NCBI RefSeq assembly: GCF_002234595.1 | Contig: NZ_NMUL01000028.1 | Coordinates: forward strand, 1 to 64,000 | Reading direction: 5' to 3' | DNA: 64,000 nt | Source: Amycolatopsis vastitatis | Lineage (GTDB): Bacteria > Actinomycetota > Actinomycetes > Mycobacteriales > Pseudonocardiaceae | Shown here: piece by piece, positions 16,969-25,443 of the stretch | Position numbering within the stretch: the stretch's first letter is position 1 | Layout: every line of letters starts with the position of its first letter | The notes under the pieces: generated by a model | What the model was told of the DNA's origin: nothing | What the model saw: only the letters and a program-made list of their open reading frames with translations | The model's database searches: none | Made by a program: the position numbers and the translations under genes

Positions 16969-19608
16969 ATGCTGACCAAGTGGGGCTCGAAGCGGCGCCG
17001 CACCGCGGTGGTCGTTCTCCTGGGGGCGGGCGCGCTGCTCGCCACGACCGGCTCGGTGGCCGCGGCGGATCCGGACGCCGCGAGCCAGGACGTCTACGTC
17101 TCGCCCGCCGGATCCGACCACGCCCCGGGCACCGCGCACTGGCCCGTGCGGACCCTCGACAAGGCGCGTGACCTCGTGCGGCAGCGCGCGCCGCACCTCA
17201 GCCGCGATCTCACCGTGCACCTCGCCCCCGGCGTCTTCCGGCTGGCGCAGCCGCTGCGCCTCGACGCCCGGGACTCCGGCGGCAACGGCCACCGCGTCAT
17301 CTGGCAGGGCAGCGGCGACACCGAGCTGAACGGCGGCCTGCGGGTCACCGGCTGGCGGCCGGTTCCCGGGCGTCCCGGGCTGTTCGCCGCGCCCGCGCCC
17401 GCCGGCCTGGACAACACCCGGCAGTTGTACGTCGACGGCGTTCGCGAACAGCGCGCCCGTGGCCCGCTGCCGGTCACCGTCAAGGCGACCGCCACCGGAT
17501 ACACCGCGAGCGCGGACACCTTGGCGCACTGGCGGAATCCGAAGGACGTCGAGTTCGTCTACACCGCGGGCGAGGCGCTCTGGAACATCCAGCGCGACGG
17601 CCTCGGTCAGTGGACCGAGCCGCGCTGCCCCCTCGCCGCGGCCGAGGGCGCCACGATCACGATGGCCCAGCCGTGTTGGGACAACTCCACGAAACGCGTG
17701 CTGTTCCCGGACATCCCCGGCCGCAGCGTGAACATGGTCGGCCCGGCCGACCTCACCAACGGGCGGCATCCGACCTACGCGGAAAACGCCTTCGAACTGC
17801 TCGACACCCCCGGCGAGTGGTACCTCGACCGATCCGCCCACGTCGTCTACTACCTGCCGAAGCCGGGTCAGGACCTTCGCCGCGCCGACGTCGAGGTGCC
17901 GGTGCTCGAGAAGCTCGTCGACGCGCAAGGCACGGCCGCGGCGCCGATCCACGACGTCGCCTTCCGCGGGTTGCGCTTCTCTTACGCGACGTGGCTGACG
18001 CCGTCGTCGCCGGAGGGCTTTTCGGAAATCCAGGCGGGCTACACGATCACCGGTGCCGACGGCTGGGCGGTGCAGGGCCTGTGCCAGTTCGTCCCCGGCG
18101 GCACCTGCCCCTACGCGTCGTGGACGCGGGAACCCGCGAACGTCTCCGTGTCGCACGGCCGGCGCGTCGAGTTCAGTGACAGCGTGTTCGCCCACCTCGG
18201 CGGCGCCGGGCTCGACCTCATCGACGGCACCAAGGAGTCCCAGGTCCGCGGCGACGTCTTCACCGACATTTCCGGCAACGGCGTCCAGGTCGGCGGGGTC
18301 GACAAGCCCGTCACGGACACCGACGCCGACGTCGTCCGCGACGTCGTGGTGACCGACAACCACCTCTACGGCCTGCCGCGCGAATTCCACGGCGGGGTGC
18401 CCATCGTCAACGGCTACACCGTGCGGAACACCATCTCCCACAACCAGATCGACCACGTCGGCTACTCGGCGATCTCGCTCGGCTGGGGCGGCTGGCCGGA
18501 CAAGATCAAGAAGCCGGCGACGCCGAACCTCTCGCACGACAACGTCGTCTCGGACAACCTGATCTTCGACTACATGCTCATGCTCGACGACGGTGGCGGC
18601 ATCTACACCCAGGGCATCACCGGCACTTCGCTCGAAGACGGCGAGAAGGTCACCGGCAACGTGGTGCACGACCAGTGGGGTCTCGGCAAGGCCGTGTACA
18701 CCGACAACGGCAACACGTACGAGACGATCCGCGGCAACGTCCTGTACCGCACGGCGTACTTCAACGTCGGCACGGTGCACGTCGACTACCGCGACGACCT
18801 CGGCAACAACGACCCGACGCTGGTCGAGGACAACTACTGGGAGCAGGGTGACCGCGACAAGACCGACAAGGGCGCGATCACGCGCGGCAACAAGCTCCTG
18901 GGCCGCCCGTCCGACGCCCCGGCGGCGATCGTCGCGAACGCGGGCCTCGAACCGGCCTACCGCGGCCTGCTTGCCCGCCGGATCGGCGGATGCGCACCCC
19001 CCGAAGCGCCATCGCGCGTGGGCACGTTCGCGGTCGACGGCAAGCTGTACGCGACCTGGAACCCGACGTTCGCCTTCAACAACGCCCCGGTCACGGCCTA
19101 CGTGGTGACGGCAACAGGCGGCGGCCGCACGCTCACGGCGACGATATCCGCCGCCGATTTCGCGAAGCGTGCGTACGCGGAGGTCTCGGGCCTGACGAAC
19201 GGAACTCCGTACACGGTGACGGTCGCGGCTCGTAACGCGTACGGCACAAGCGAGCCTTCGCTGCCGGCGGCCCCGGTGACCCCGGGCCCGAAGCCGGGCG
19301 CACTCCCGGGCGCACCGACGAGCGCCCGAGCCCTCCCGAGCGCGACGGCGGCATCCAGCCGCTGGAACCCTCCGGCGGCAACGGGCGACACGCCGGTACT
19401 GGCCTACACGATCACGGTCTCCGACGGCCGCACGATCACGGTCCAGGGCCGCGACGCACTGGTCTCCCAGCCGACGATCAAGGGCATGACGAGAGTGGTG
19501 GACGGCCTGCAGCCGGCAACGGCGTACACGTTCACGGTGGCGGCGGTAACGGCGACGGGCACCGGCCCGGCAGCCACGTTCACGGCCACGACTGCCGCCA
19601 CCGGCTGA
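16969..19608 (+). CDS. Secreted right-handed beta-helix protein with FN3 domains
   Basis: Large exported protein of about 879 aa. A signal peptide (MLTKWGSKRRR, hydrophobic core, end near SVAAADP) leads to a parallel beta-helix region (about 50-670) with many Asn/Asp-rich turns such as NVVSDNLIFDYM and NVVHDQWG. Two fibronectin type III domains complete the C-terminus (about 690-780 and 790-879; motifs APSRVGTF, NGTPYTVTVAARN, GLQPATAYTFTVAA). The fold is typical of extracellular polysaccharide lyases and glycosidases acting on plant polymers. In-frame ATGs at 16930 and 16939 are possible starts; the ATG at 16969 gives the cleanest signal peptide but lacks a strong ribosome site. Confidence 0.83.
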   Translation: MLTKWGSKRRRTAVVVLLGAGALLATTGSVAAADPDAASQDVYVSPAGSDHAPGTAHWPVRTLDKARDLVRQRAPHLSRDLTVHLAPGVFRLAQPLRLDARDSGGNGHRVIWQGSGDTELNGGLRVTGWRPVPGRPGLFAAPAPAGLDNTRQLYVDGVREQRARGPLPVTVKATATGYTASADTLAHWRNPKDVEFVYTAGEALWNIQRDGLGQWTEPRCPLAAAEGATITMAQPCWDNSTKRVLFPDIPGRSVNMVGPADLTNGRHPTYAENAFELLDTPGEWYLDRSAHVVYYLPKPGQDLRRADVEVPVLEKLVDAQGTAAAPIHDVAFRGLRFSYATWLTPSSPEGFSEIQAGYTITGADGWAVQGLCQFVPGGTCPYASWTREPANVSVSHGRRVEFSDSVFAHLGGAGLDLIDGTKESQVRGDVFTDISGNGVQVGGVDKPVTDTDADVVRDVVVTDNHLYGLPREFHGGVPIVNGYTVRNTISHNQIDHVGYSAISLGWGGWPDKIKKPATPNLSHDNVVSDNLIFDYMLMLDDGGGIYTQGITGTSLEDGEKVTGNVVHDQWGLGKAVYTDNGNTYETIRGNVLYRTAYFNVGTVHVDYRDDLGNNDPTLVEDNYWEQGDRDKTDKGAITRGNKLLGRPSDAPAAIVANAGLEPAYRGLLARRIGGCAPPEAPSRVGTFAVDGKLYATWNPTFAFNNAPVTAYVVTATGGGRTLTATISAADFAKRAYAEVSGLTNGTPYTVTVAARNAYGTSEPSLPAAPVTPGPKPGALPGAPTSARALPSATAASSRWNPPAATGDTPVLAYTITVSDGRTITVQGRDALVSQPTIKGMTRVVDGLQPATAYTFTVAAVTATGTGPAATFTATTAATG

Positions 19609-19847
19609 TTCGCGTCGCGCGCACTCCGGAATCGATCAGCGTCACCGCGGGAAAACCGCCGGGAAAGACCGGGAAATTGCGATCAATCCATCGGCGTCGT
19701 ACACTCCGACGTTGCGATAGAACGATAATTTGATCCGGAAAGTCACGGCACGGCGACTCCGGTCTGGTGGTGATTTTTACGCCAGGCCGGATTGTCGTCG
19801 ATCTGTTCGCGGTGTGGTGTGAGGGTGATCGAGGGATTGGGGAGAAA
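19609..19847. other. Intergenic region, likely promoter of the 78-aa gene
   Basis: 239 bp without a gene. The stretch at about 19680-19760 is distinctly AT-richer than its surroundings (TTGCGATAGAACGATAATTT). A promoter for the small genes 19848-20509 is likely here. I see no strong hairpin. Confidence 0.4.
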
Positions 19848-20084
19848 ATGACGCAGGCAGAGCGTTCGGAAGACGGCACGTTCACGGTCGACTTGCGCGG
19901 CCTCGACCTCCCTGGGGAAGCTCAGGACAAGATCGCCCACGCGATCCAGAAAGCGGTGCTCGCCGAGATCGCGTCCCTTGATCTCGCGGAGAAACCGAAG
20001 ATCCCCCGGTTCGATGCGACGCTGCGGCTTCCCGATCTCGTGGGGCCGAGGGGAATTGCGATCCGGGCGATCCGGGAATCGTGA
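19848..20084 (+). CDS. Small hypothetical protein, 78 aa
   Basis: Acidic/amphipathic small protein that I do not recognise. Residues 10-45 (DGTFTVDLRGLDLPGEAQDKIAHAIQKAVLAEIASLDL) look like a strand followed by a helix; the tail is PRFDATLRLPDLVGPRG. ATG 19848 has GGGGAGAAA directly upstream, so the longer frame from 19767 is rejected. Its stop overlaps the start of the Cys-rich gene by 4 bp (GTGA), a strong sign the two are made together. Confidence 0.65.
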   Translation: MTQAERSEDGTFTVDLRGLDLPGEAQDKIAHAIQKAVLAEIASLDLAEKPKIPRFDATLRLPDLVGPRGIAIRAIRES

Positions 20085-20509
20085 GCGGGACGGAGTCCGC
20101 TGATGCCACCGGTCCGGATGCGGAAGCCGCCCGGTCGAGGTGCCCCAGTGGCCGCTGCCGTGAGGGCGCGCTGCTGATCGGCTTGATCGGCACGGACGGC
20201 CGGGTGCGTTACCTGGGCCGCCCGCAAGTGGTGGATTCCGGTTTCGTCGGCGCGGCCGAAGAAACCGGTACACCTGAGGCGCGCCTGCGTTTCAGCGAGC
20301 CGTGTGCGCAGGAGCGGTGTGCCCATTGGAAAGACCGGGCCTGCTCGCTCGCCGGAGCGGTGGCCGCCCTTCCCGAGGGCGGGGACCGGACGCAGGGTCT
20401 TCCCCGGTGCGGGATCCGGCGAAGCTGCGTTTGGTTCGCGCAGGAAGGTCCGGCAGCGTGCCGCGTGTGTCCGCTGATCGTGCACACGACCCGGGAAAGC
20501 CCGGTGTAG
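20081..20509 (+). CDS. Cys-rich hypothetical protein, 142 aa
   Basis: Unrecognised protein with nine cysteines in 142 residues. They come mainly in pairs: CPSGRC near the N-terminus, CAQERC and a single C in the middle, then CGIRRSC and CRVC near the C-terminus. The spacing suggests metal or Fe-S binding, or a disulfide-stabilised fold; no signal peptide is present, so a metal site in the cytoplasm is more likely. GTG 20081 overlaps the upstream 78-aa gene (GTGA). Codon use matches the neighbours. The two genes probably form a functional pair of unknown role. Confidence 0.7.
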   Translation: MSGTESADATGPDAEAARSRCPSGRCREGALLIGLIGTDGRVRYLGRPQVVDSGFVGAAEETGTPEARLRFSEPCAQERCAHWKDRACSLAGAVAALPEGGDRTQGLPRCGIRRSCVWFAQEGPAACRVCPLIVHTTRESPV

Positions 20510-20536
20510 CCGGACCGGGCCGCGAAAGGCGGTGGC

Positions 20537-22912
20537 TCAGGGAGCGTCGGGCCGGGACAACAACTCCCGCAGCGTCGCCAGCAGCTCACGCCGATCAGCC
20601 GCGCCCAGCTTTCCTCGGATCCGGGCCATGTGGTGCTCCACCGTCTTGCCCGAAATGAACAGCTTGCTGCCCGCCTGCTTGTACGTCAGCCCCTCGACGA
20701 CGAGCCTGGCCACCTCGAGCTCCCGTTCGCTCAACGCCGCCAATCCCGTCCCGCCCGCCGGTTCCGCCGACGCCCCGGGTTCGCGGCGGGCCGCCGTTCC
20801 CTGGAACTGGCGGGCCGCTTCCAGGAGCTGGACCATCGCTTTGCGATCCGACGTCCGGATCGCCGCCTGGCCGGCCAGGCGGGCCGCGTCCCAGCGGAGG
20901 CCCAGCTCGTGCAGCTCCGCTGCCGCCGCCGAAATCACCGCCGGGTCGAATGTTCCGCTCAGGACCGCCAGCCAGCTCTGGGCCGCCGTGGCCAGTGCGT
21001 GCGGGTGGCGGCCGCAGTGGGCGTGCTGCGTCAACGTCGCCAGGTGCGCCTTGGCCGCTTCCGCGTCCTCCAGCGTGATCGCCGCGTGGAGCTCGTGCCA
21101 GACCAGCGACACCGTCCACAATGGAGGCTCGCCGAGGCGGGACAGGAGGCCGTGGGCGCGTTCGAGCTGGCCGGACAGCTTGGCGAACGCGCCGGTGCGG
21201 GCCGCGGCGATCGCCAGCTCGCCCAGGGGCAGCAGCGTGAACAGGTCCGTCTGCTGCCGCATCGACGCCTGGTACGCGCGGTTCCACGACCGCTGCAGCC
21301 CGACCAGGTCGCTCGCCCGCCGGGCCAGGCCCAGCTCCAGCGTCGCGAAGAACAGCTCGTCGCGGGCTTCCAACGTCAGACCCGCCACGGCGTCGCGGTG
21401 TTCCGCCGCCGTCGCGAGGTCGCCCGCCGTCATCGCCACCCAGCCCAGGAGCAGGCGGTGCCGGGCCGCCAGGAGGTCTCCGCCGATCCGGCCGTCCAAC
21501 GCCCGGGCCAGCACGGACTCCGCCAGCGCCAGTTCCCCGGTGTGCAGGGCGGCGAGCGCGGCCAGCGCGGCCGGGCTGTCCGGCAGCAGCGTGCCGCCCA
21601 GCGCCGGCTCCAGCATCGCCGCCGCGCCGAGGAGCGTCGACAACGTCTCCGTCGCGCAGCCGGACACCGAATCCACGATGCCGCGGGCCATCCGGGCCGC
21701 CGCGCCCGCGAACAACGTCGGCGCGACGCCGGGCGTGGGGGAGTCCAGGAGACGCCGGGCGCCTTCGAGGTCACCCGTGCCGACCAGCGCCGTCGCCGAG
21801 AACGCGTCCGTGCGGCCCGCCCAGTGGTACAGCTCGGCGCTGCGGGCCAGTTCGCCGCGGTGCGCCAGGACCGTCGCGGCGATTTCCGCCCCCGCCGCAC
21901 GGGTTTCCGCGTCGGCCGCGCCGAGCATCCCGTCGCCGAGCTGCAGCGCGGTGTCGAGGTCGCCGGACAACGCCGCCGCGCGAGCCCAGCCCGCCGTGAC
22001 GGCGGGGGAGCGGTCGCCTGCTTCGGCGGCGGCTTCGAACAGCCGGGTCGCGAGCCGCGCGTCGGTCGGCAGCGCTTCGCCCGCGGCCGCGGCGAACGCG
22101 GCCGCCGCGGACGCGCCGGAACTGCCCGTGCCGAGCAGCGAGCACGCCAGGTCGAGCACCGGGAGCCCGTTCGCCAGCTGCAGCTCGACCAGCCGCTGAA
22201 CGGTGGTCAGCCGGCGGGCGGGCGGCCCGAAGTCGCGGACGGCCGCGGCCGCCAGGGGCAGCAGCGTGTCGTCGGGGGCCAGCAGGCCGGTCGCGCGGGC
22301 GCCGTCGACGATGCCGGGCAGCTGGTCGGCGTCGCGGTCCAGCAACGCGCACAACAGGTCCAGGTTGCGCCCCGCCCCGGCTTCGGCCGCGATCAGGTAG
22401 CGCAGCACGTCGTCGTCGAGCTCGTCGAGCTCCGGCCGGAACTCCTCCAGCCGCCCGAGCAGCGCACGCTCGGCCAGCCGCGGCACGCCGCCGCTGCGGG
22501 CGTGCAGTTCGGCCGCGGCCACCGGGTCGGCGGGCGAACCCGTCGCCGCGGACATCAGCTGCGCGATGTCTTCGACGCCGAGCGGGCCGAGCTGCAGCAG
22601 CGTCCAGCCGGGTGCCACCGCGGCCGGCCGGTGCGCGACGACGATCGGCCCGTCCGCGCCGGTGAGCAGTTCCGCCAGCTGGTCGGGGGCGAGCCGGTCG
22701 GCGTCGTCGACGAGCACGGCGTTGACGCCCGCGTCCCGGTAGCAGCGGTCGAGCGCGGCGAGCAGCACGCTCTTGCCGTACCCGCCGGGGGCGACGACGG
22801 CGAGCCGCAGCGGCGCGGCCGGTTCGGCGGCGACGCGGTCGAGCAGCCGCCGCGCCGCCGGGTGCACGGGAATGGTGCGAAGCGGGGGGACCTGCGTGAG
22901 CAGCGTGTTCAA
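20537..22912 (-). CDS. iniR: IniR-like AAA ATPase/LuxR transcription regulator
   Basis: Large regulator of 791 aa: P-loop APGGYGKS (41-48) and Walker-B-like LVDDAD in an N-terminal STAND/AAA ATPase region, a long helical-repeat middle, and a C-terminal LuxR-type HTH (SERELEVARLVVEGLTYKQ...SGKTVEHHMARIR). In Mycobacterium tuberculosis IniR sits beside iniBAC and controls it; here the same neighbourhood exists (iniB, iniA, iniC at 24335-28424). The start is TTG 22912, overlapping the Hsp70 stop (TTGA). It likely senses a cell-envelope or sugar signal. The gene name is assigned from domain plan and context. Confidence 0.8.
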   Translation of the reverse strand: MNTLLTQVPPLRTIPVHPAARRLLDRVAAEPAAPLRLAVVAPGGYGKSVLLAALDRCYRDAGVNAVLVDDADRLAPDQLAELLTGADGPIVVAHRPAAVAPGWTLLQLGPLGVEDIAQLMSAATGSPADPVAAAELHARSGGVPRLAERALLGRLEEFRPELDELDDDVLRYLIAAEAGAGRNLDLLCALLDRDADQLPGIVDGARATGLLAPDDTLLPLAAAAVRDFGPPARRLTTVQRLVELQLANGLPVLDLACSLLGTGSSGASAAAAFAAAAGEALPTDARLATRLFEAAAEAGDRSPAVTAGWARAAALSGDLDTALQLGDGMLGAADAETRAAGAEIAATVLAHRGELARSAELYHWAGRTDAFSATALVGTGDLEGARRLLDSPTPGVAPTLFAGAAARMARGIVDSVSGCATETLSTLLGAAAMLEPALGGTLLPDSPAALAALAALHTGELALAESVLARALDGRIGGDLLAARHRLLLGWVAMTAGDLATAAEHRDAVAGLTLEARDELFFATLELGLARRASDLVGLQRSWNRAYQASMRQQTDLFTLLPLGELAIAAARTGAFAKLSGQLERAHGLLSRLGEPPLWTVSLVWHELHAAITLEDAEAAKAHLATLTQHAHCGRHPHALATAAQSWLAVLSGTFDPAVISAAAAELHELGLRWDAARLAGQAAIRTSDRKAMVQLLEAARQFQGTAARREPGASAEPAGGTGLAALSERELEVARLVVEGLTYKQAGSKLFISGKTVEHHMARIRGKLGAADRRELLATLRELLSRPDAP

Positions 22913-24033
22913 CAGTGACCTTCACCGGAGGGGGCGCAGTGGCTCGGGGCGGGGGTGGGGGGAGCGGGGGGACCCGCGTTGGCTTCACGGGCGGTGAGGG
23001 TGATCGCGCCGGCCGAGACGGCCGCGGCGAGCACCAGGATCGCGGCGGCGAGGGGGCGCCGGCGCCGGAACAGGTTCAGCGGGCTGCTGCGCTCGGGCAG
23101 TTCGAACGGCGTGATCTCGACCGGCGGCCGGGGCGGCCGCTCGCCGAGCTCACCGAGCGTGTCCACCTGGGGGAGCAGGGTGGTTTCGACGGCGGGAGGC
23201 TCCTGCGGCGTCCCCCGGCCGTCGGCACGCAGCGCCGCGAGGGCGGCCGCGCCGAGCGCGGCGGTCGCCGGCGGAACCGGTCCCGCGAACACCGGGCACG
23301 GCGGCCGGGCCGGCAGCGCGTGCGGGGGGACGTCGCCGCAGAAGACCACTCCGGCGAGCCCCTTGGGTGACGTCGAGGCCGCACCGGCGAGGGCGAACAG
23401 GGTGCTGAGCGCGGCCGCCGGGGCCACCCCCTCGGCACTCGCGCCGGGTTGCCAGCCACTCGCGCCGGACGCCGTCGCCAGCGTGACGTTCACGCCGTCG
23501 GCGCCGAACTCGCACACCCCGGCGACCTGGGCGCCGGGACCGGGGACGGGCAGGTGCGCGTCCAGCGCGGCGATCGAGCCGGGGACCAGCGTGACGGCGG
23601 TGAACCCGGTGTCGGCCAGCGCCCGCCGCAGCACGTCACGGCGGTAGGTGCCCCAGTCGCCGGGGTGGGTGAGCACGAGGTGGTCCGGGGCGCCGCCGAA
23701 GAGGTTCGCGGCGTGCTCGGCGATGCCTTCGACGAGCACGGCGGTGAGCGTTTCGGGCGGGAACGGCTCTCCCTCGACGAGCATCGGCACGTCGTCGCCG
23801 ATCCGCCGGTGGAAGCCGGTGAGCAGCCGGGACGGGACTTCGGCGCCCGCCTGCGCGGCCGCGTCCCCGGTGAGCAGGTACCCCTCGTCGTCGAGGAACA
23901 GCGCGGACGCCGCGGCGGGGGATCGCTCACCCAGCCAGAGGGGTTCGGGTTCGCCCCAGCCGGGGCCTTGACGGCGGCAGGTGGCGGCGTGGGTCCGTCC
24001 CTGTGCCACGTCGATCCCGAGGACGTAGGGCAA
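22909..24033 (-). CDS. Hsp70-like ATPase with C-terminal membrane anchor
   Basis: Protein of 374 aa with an Hsp70/actin-fold ATPase region starting PYVLGIDVAQGRTHAA (phosphate-1 loop) and including LVLTHPGDWGTYRRDVLRRAL. It has no DnaK peptide-binding domain; instead a hydrophobic helix (LAAAILVLAAAVSAGAITL, about 325-345) and a short Pro-rich exported tail with two Cys. The TTG start at 24033 is chosen because GAGGAGGAAG lies 8 bases upstream; the frame opens earlier at 24108. It is co-transcribed with iniR and is probably part of the envelope-stress system. Confidence 0.8.
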   Translation of the reverse strand: MPYVLGIDVAQGRTHAATCRRQGPGWGEPEPLWLGERSPAAASALFLDDEGYLLTGDAAAQAGAEVPSRLLTGFHRRIGDDVPMLVEGEPFPPETLTAVLVEGIAEHAANLFGGAPDHLVLTHPGDWGTYRRDVLRRALADTGFTAVTLVPGSIAALDAHLPVPGPGAQVAGVCEFGADGVNVTLATASGASGWQPGASAEGVAPAAALSTLFALAGAASTSPKGLAGVVFCGDVPPHALPARPPCPVFAGPVPPATAALGAAALAALRADGRGTPQEPPAVETTLLPQVDTLGELGERPPRPPVEITPFELPERSSPLNLFRRRRPLAAAILVLAAAVSAGAITLTAREANAGPPAPPTPAPSHCAPSGEGHC

Positions 24034-24334
24034 CGGTGCTTCCTCCTCACCTCGCAGGGCCGAACAGGGGCAGGGAATCCCCCTAGGGCTCGGGGCATCC
24101 TCACCCAAACGGGTTAGTCAGGCAAGGGTCTGGAGGGATTTAACCCAACTGAGCGCGTCTCGGATGACCCCCTAACTCCCTAACGATGACATATCGATCC
24201 CCTATCGGCTGACCGGACTGCGACTCGGAGTGATCCCCGATGTGCGCTGGGGGACCGGCTCCCTACCTTGAATCCGGAGCACCGGTCCCTGCGGCCGATG
24301 CTGTCCCCCGAACCACCGGATCTGGAGAAACCCC
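24034..24334. promoter_or_regulatory. Divergent ini promoter region with CCCTAAC repeats
   Basis: The 301-bp spacer between the Hsp70-iniR and iniB-iniA-iniC transcription units. It holds two tandem CCCTAAC copies (24170-24176 and 24178-24184, 8-bp period) and an inverted relative GGGTTAG at 24111-24117. An AT-richer block (ACATATCGATCCCCTAT) follows at about 24189-24205. These repeats are candidates for the IniR site; the assignment is inference. Confidence 0.45.
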
Positions 24335-25342
24335 ATGGACTCCGTGCAGACGTTGCACGACTTCGCCCTCAACCTGCTCAACGACCCGACCGCGCTGGCG
24401 GCCTTCGGGACGGACCCGCAGGGCGTCCTCGCCGCCGCCGGTCTCGGCGATGTCAGCGCCGCCGACGTGCACGAGGTCATCCCGCTGGTGCTCGACTTCG
24501 TGCCGGTCGACAGCCTCCCGGCCGTGGGCGGCCTCCCCGCCGTCGGCGACCTCTCCTCGGTCGGGACCGACGCCGTGGGCATCCAGGGTGCGATCGACCA
24601 GCTCACCGCCCTCACCGCGGGCCTCGGCCTGCCCGCCACCTCGGCCCTGCCGGGTGTCGGCGAGCTGGGCACGGGCGAGCTGCCTGTCGTCGGCGACCTC
24701 GGCCTGCCGGCCGTCCCGGCCGTCGGCGCGCTCCCGGTCGTGAACGACCTCACCAACACCGCCGCCGGCGTGACCGCGCTGGCCGGCGACCCGACCGGCG
24801 CCTTCGGTGCCGCGGGTGACCTCGGCTCGAGCCTGGACGCGGTCCAGGTCGCCGGCAACCTCGTGTACTCGGTCACCGACGTCGACCACAGCGCCGCCGT
24901 CGGCGCGCTCGGCCAGGTCAGCGGCCTCGGCGAGAGCGTGCTGGGCAACGTCTCCAACAACGCGACCGCCCCGGTCTACGAAGCCACCTCGCACGTCGGC
25001 GACGTCAGCGGTGACCTGACCCACACCGTCAACTCGGTCGTGGGCAACGTCGGCGACTTCTCCGGCATCCTCAAGGGCGCCGGCGACCTCGACGTCAAGC
25101 ACGTCACCGGCGAGGTCACGAACACCGTCCACGGCCTCGGCGACGTCACCAGCACGGTGACCTCCGCCACCGGCATCAACGTGGACCACAACGTCGCGGG
25201 CCAGGTCGGCGACCTCGTCAGCGGCAACGGCTCGGCCGTCCACGACGTGGTCTCGGACGTCGCCAGCGTCGGCCACAACGCGCTGGGCAACTTGCACATC
25301 GGTGACATCGCGTCGAACAACGACATCCACATCGGGCACTGA
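24335..25342 (+). CDS. iniB: IniB-like repetitive Gly/Val/Asp protein
   Basis: Protein of 335 aa. The first 55 residues (TLHDFALNLLNDPTALAAFGTDPQGVLAAAGL) match the IniB N-terminal domain, and the rest is a low-complexity run of GDL/GDV/VGN-type repeats (VGGLPAVGDL, GNLVYSVTDVD, VNSVVGNVGDF). No signal peptide is evident. In mycobacteria iniB is the first gene of an operon induced by isoniazid and other envelope inhibitors. ATG 24335 is preceded by GGAGAAA. It is followed after 101 bp by iniA on the same strand. Confidence 0.85.
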   Translation: MDSVQTLHDFALNLLNDPTALAAFGTDPQGVLAAAGLGDVSAADVHEVIPLVLDFVPVDSLPAVGGLPAVGDLSSVGTDAVGIQGAIDQLTALTAGLGLPATSALPGVGELGTGELPVVGDLGLPAVPAVGALPVVNDLTNTAAGVTALAGDPTGAFGAAGDLGSSLDAVQVAGNLVYSVTDVDHSAAVGALGQVSGLGESVLGNVSNNATAPVYEATSHVGDVSGDLTHTVNSVVGNVGDFSGILKGAGDLDVKHVTGEVTNTVHGLGDVTSTVTSATGINVDHNVAGQVGDLVSGNGSAVHDVVSDVASVGHNALGNLHIGDIASNNDIHIGH

Positions 25343-25443
25343 TCCCCGAACCGGTCACCGGTGCCCGTCCCGCGGTCTGGGTGCGACCGCGGGACGGGCA
25401 CCCGGTGTGCGTACGGGGAGTGAACCGGGGAAACTCCTTGCCT

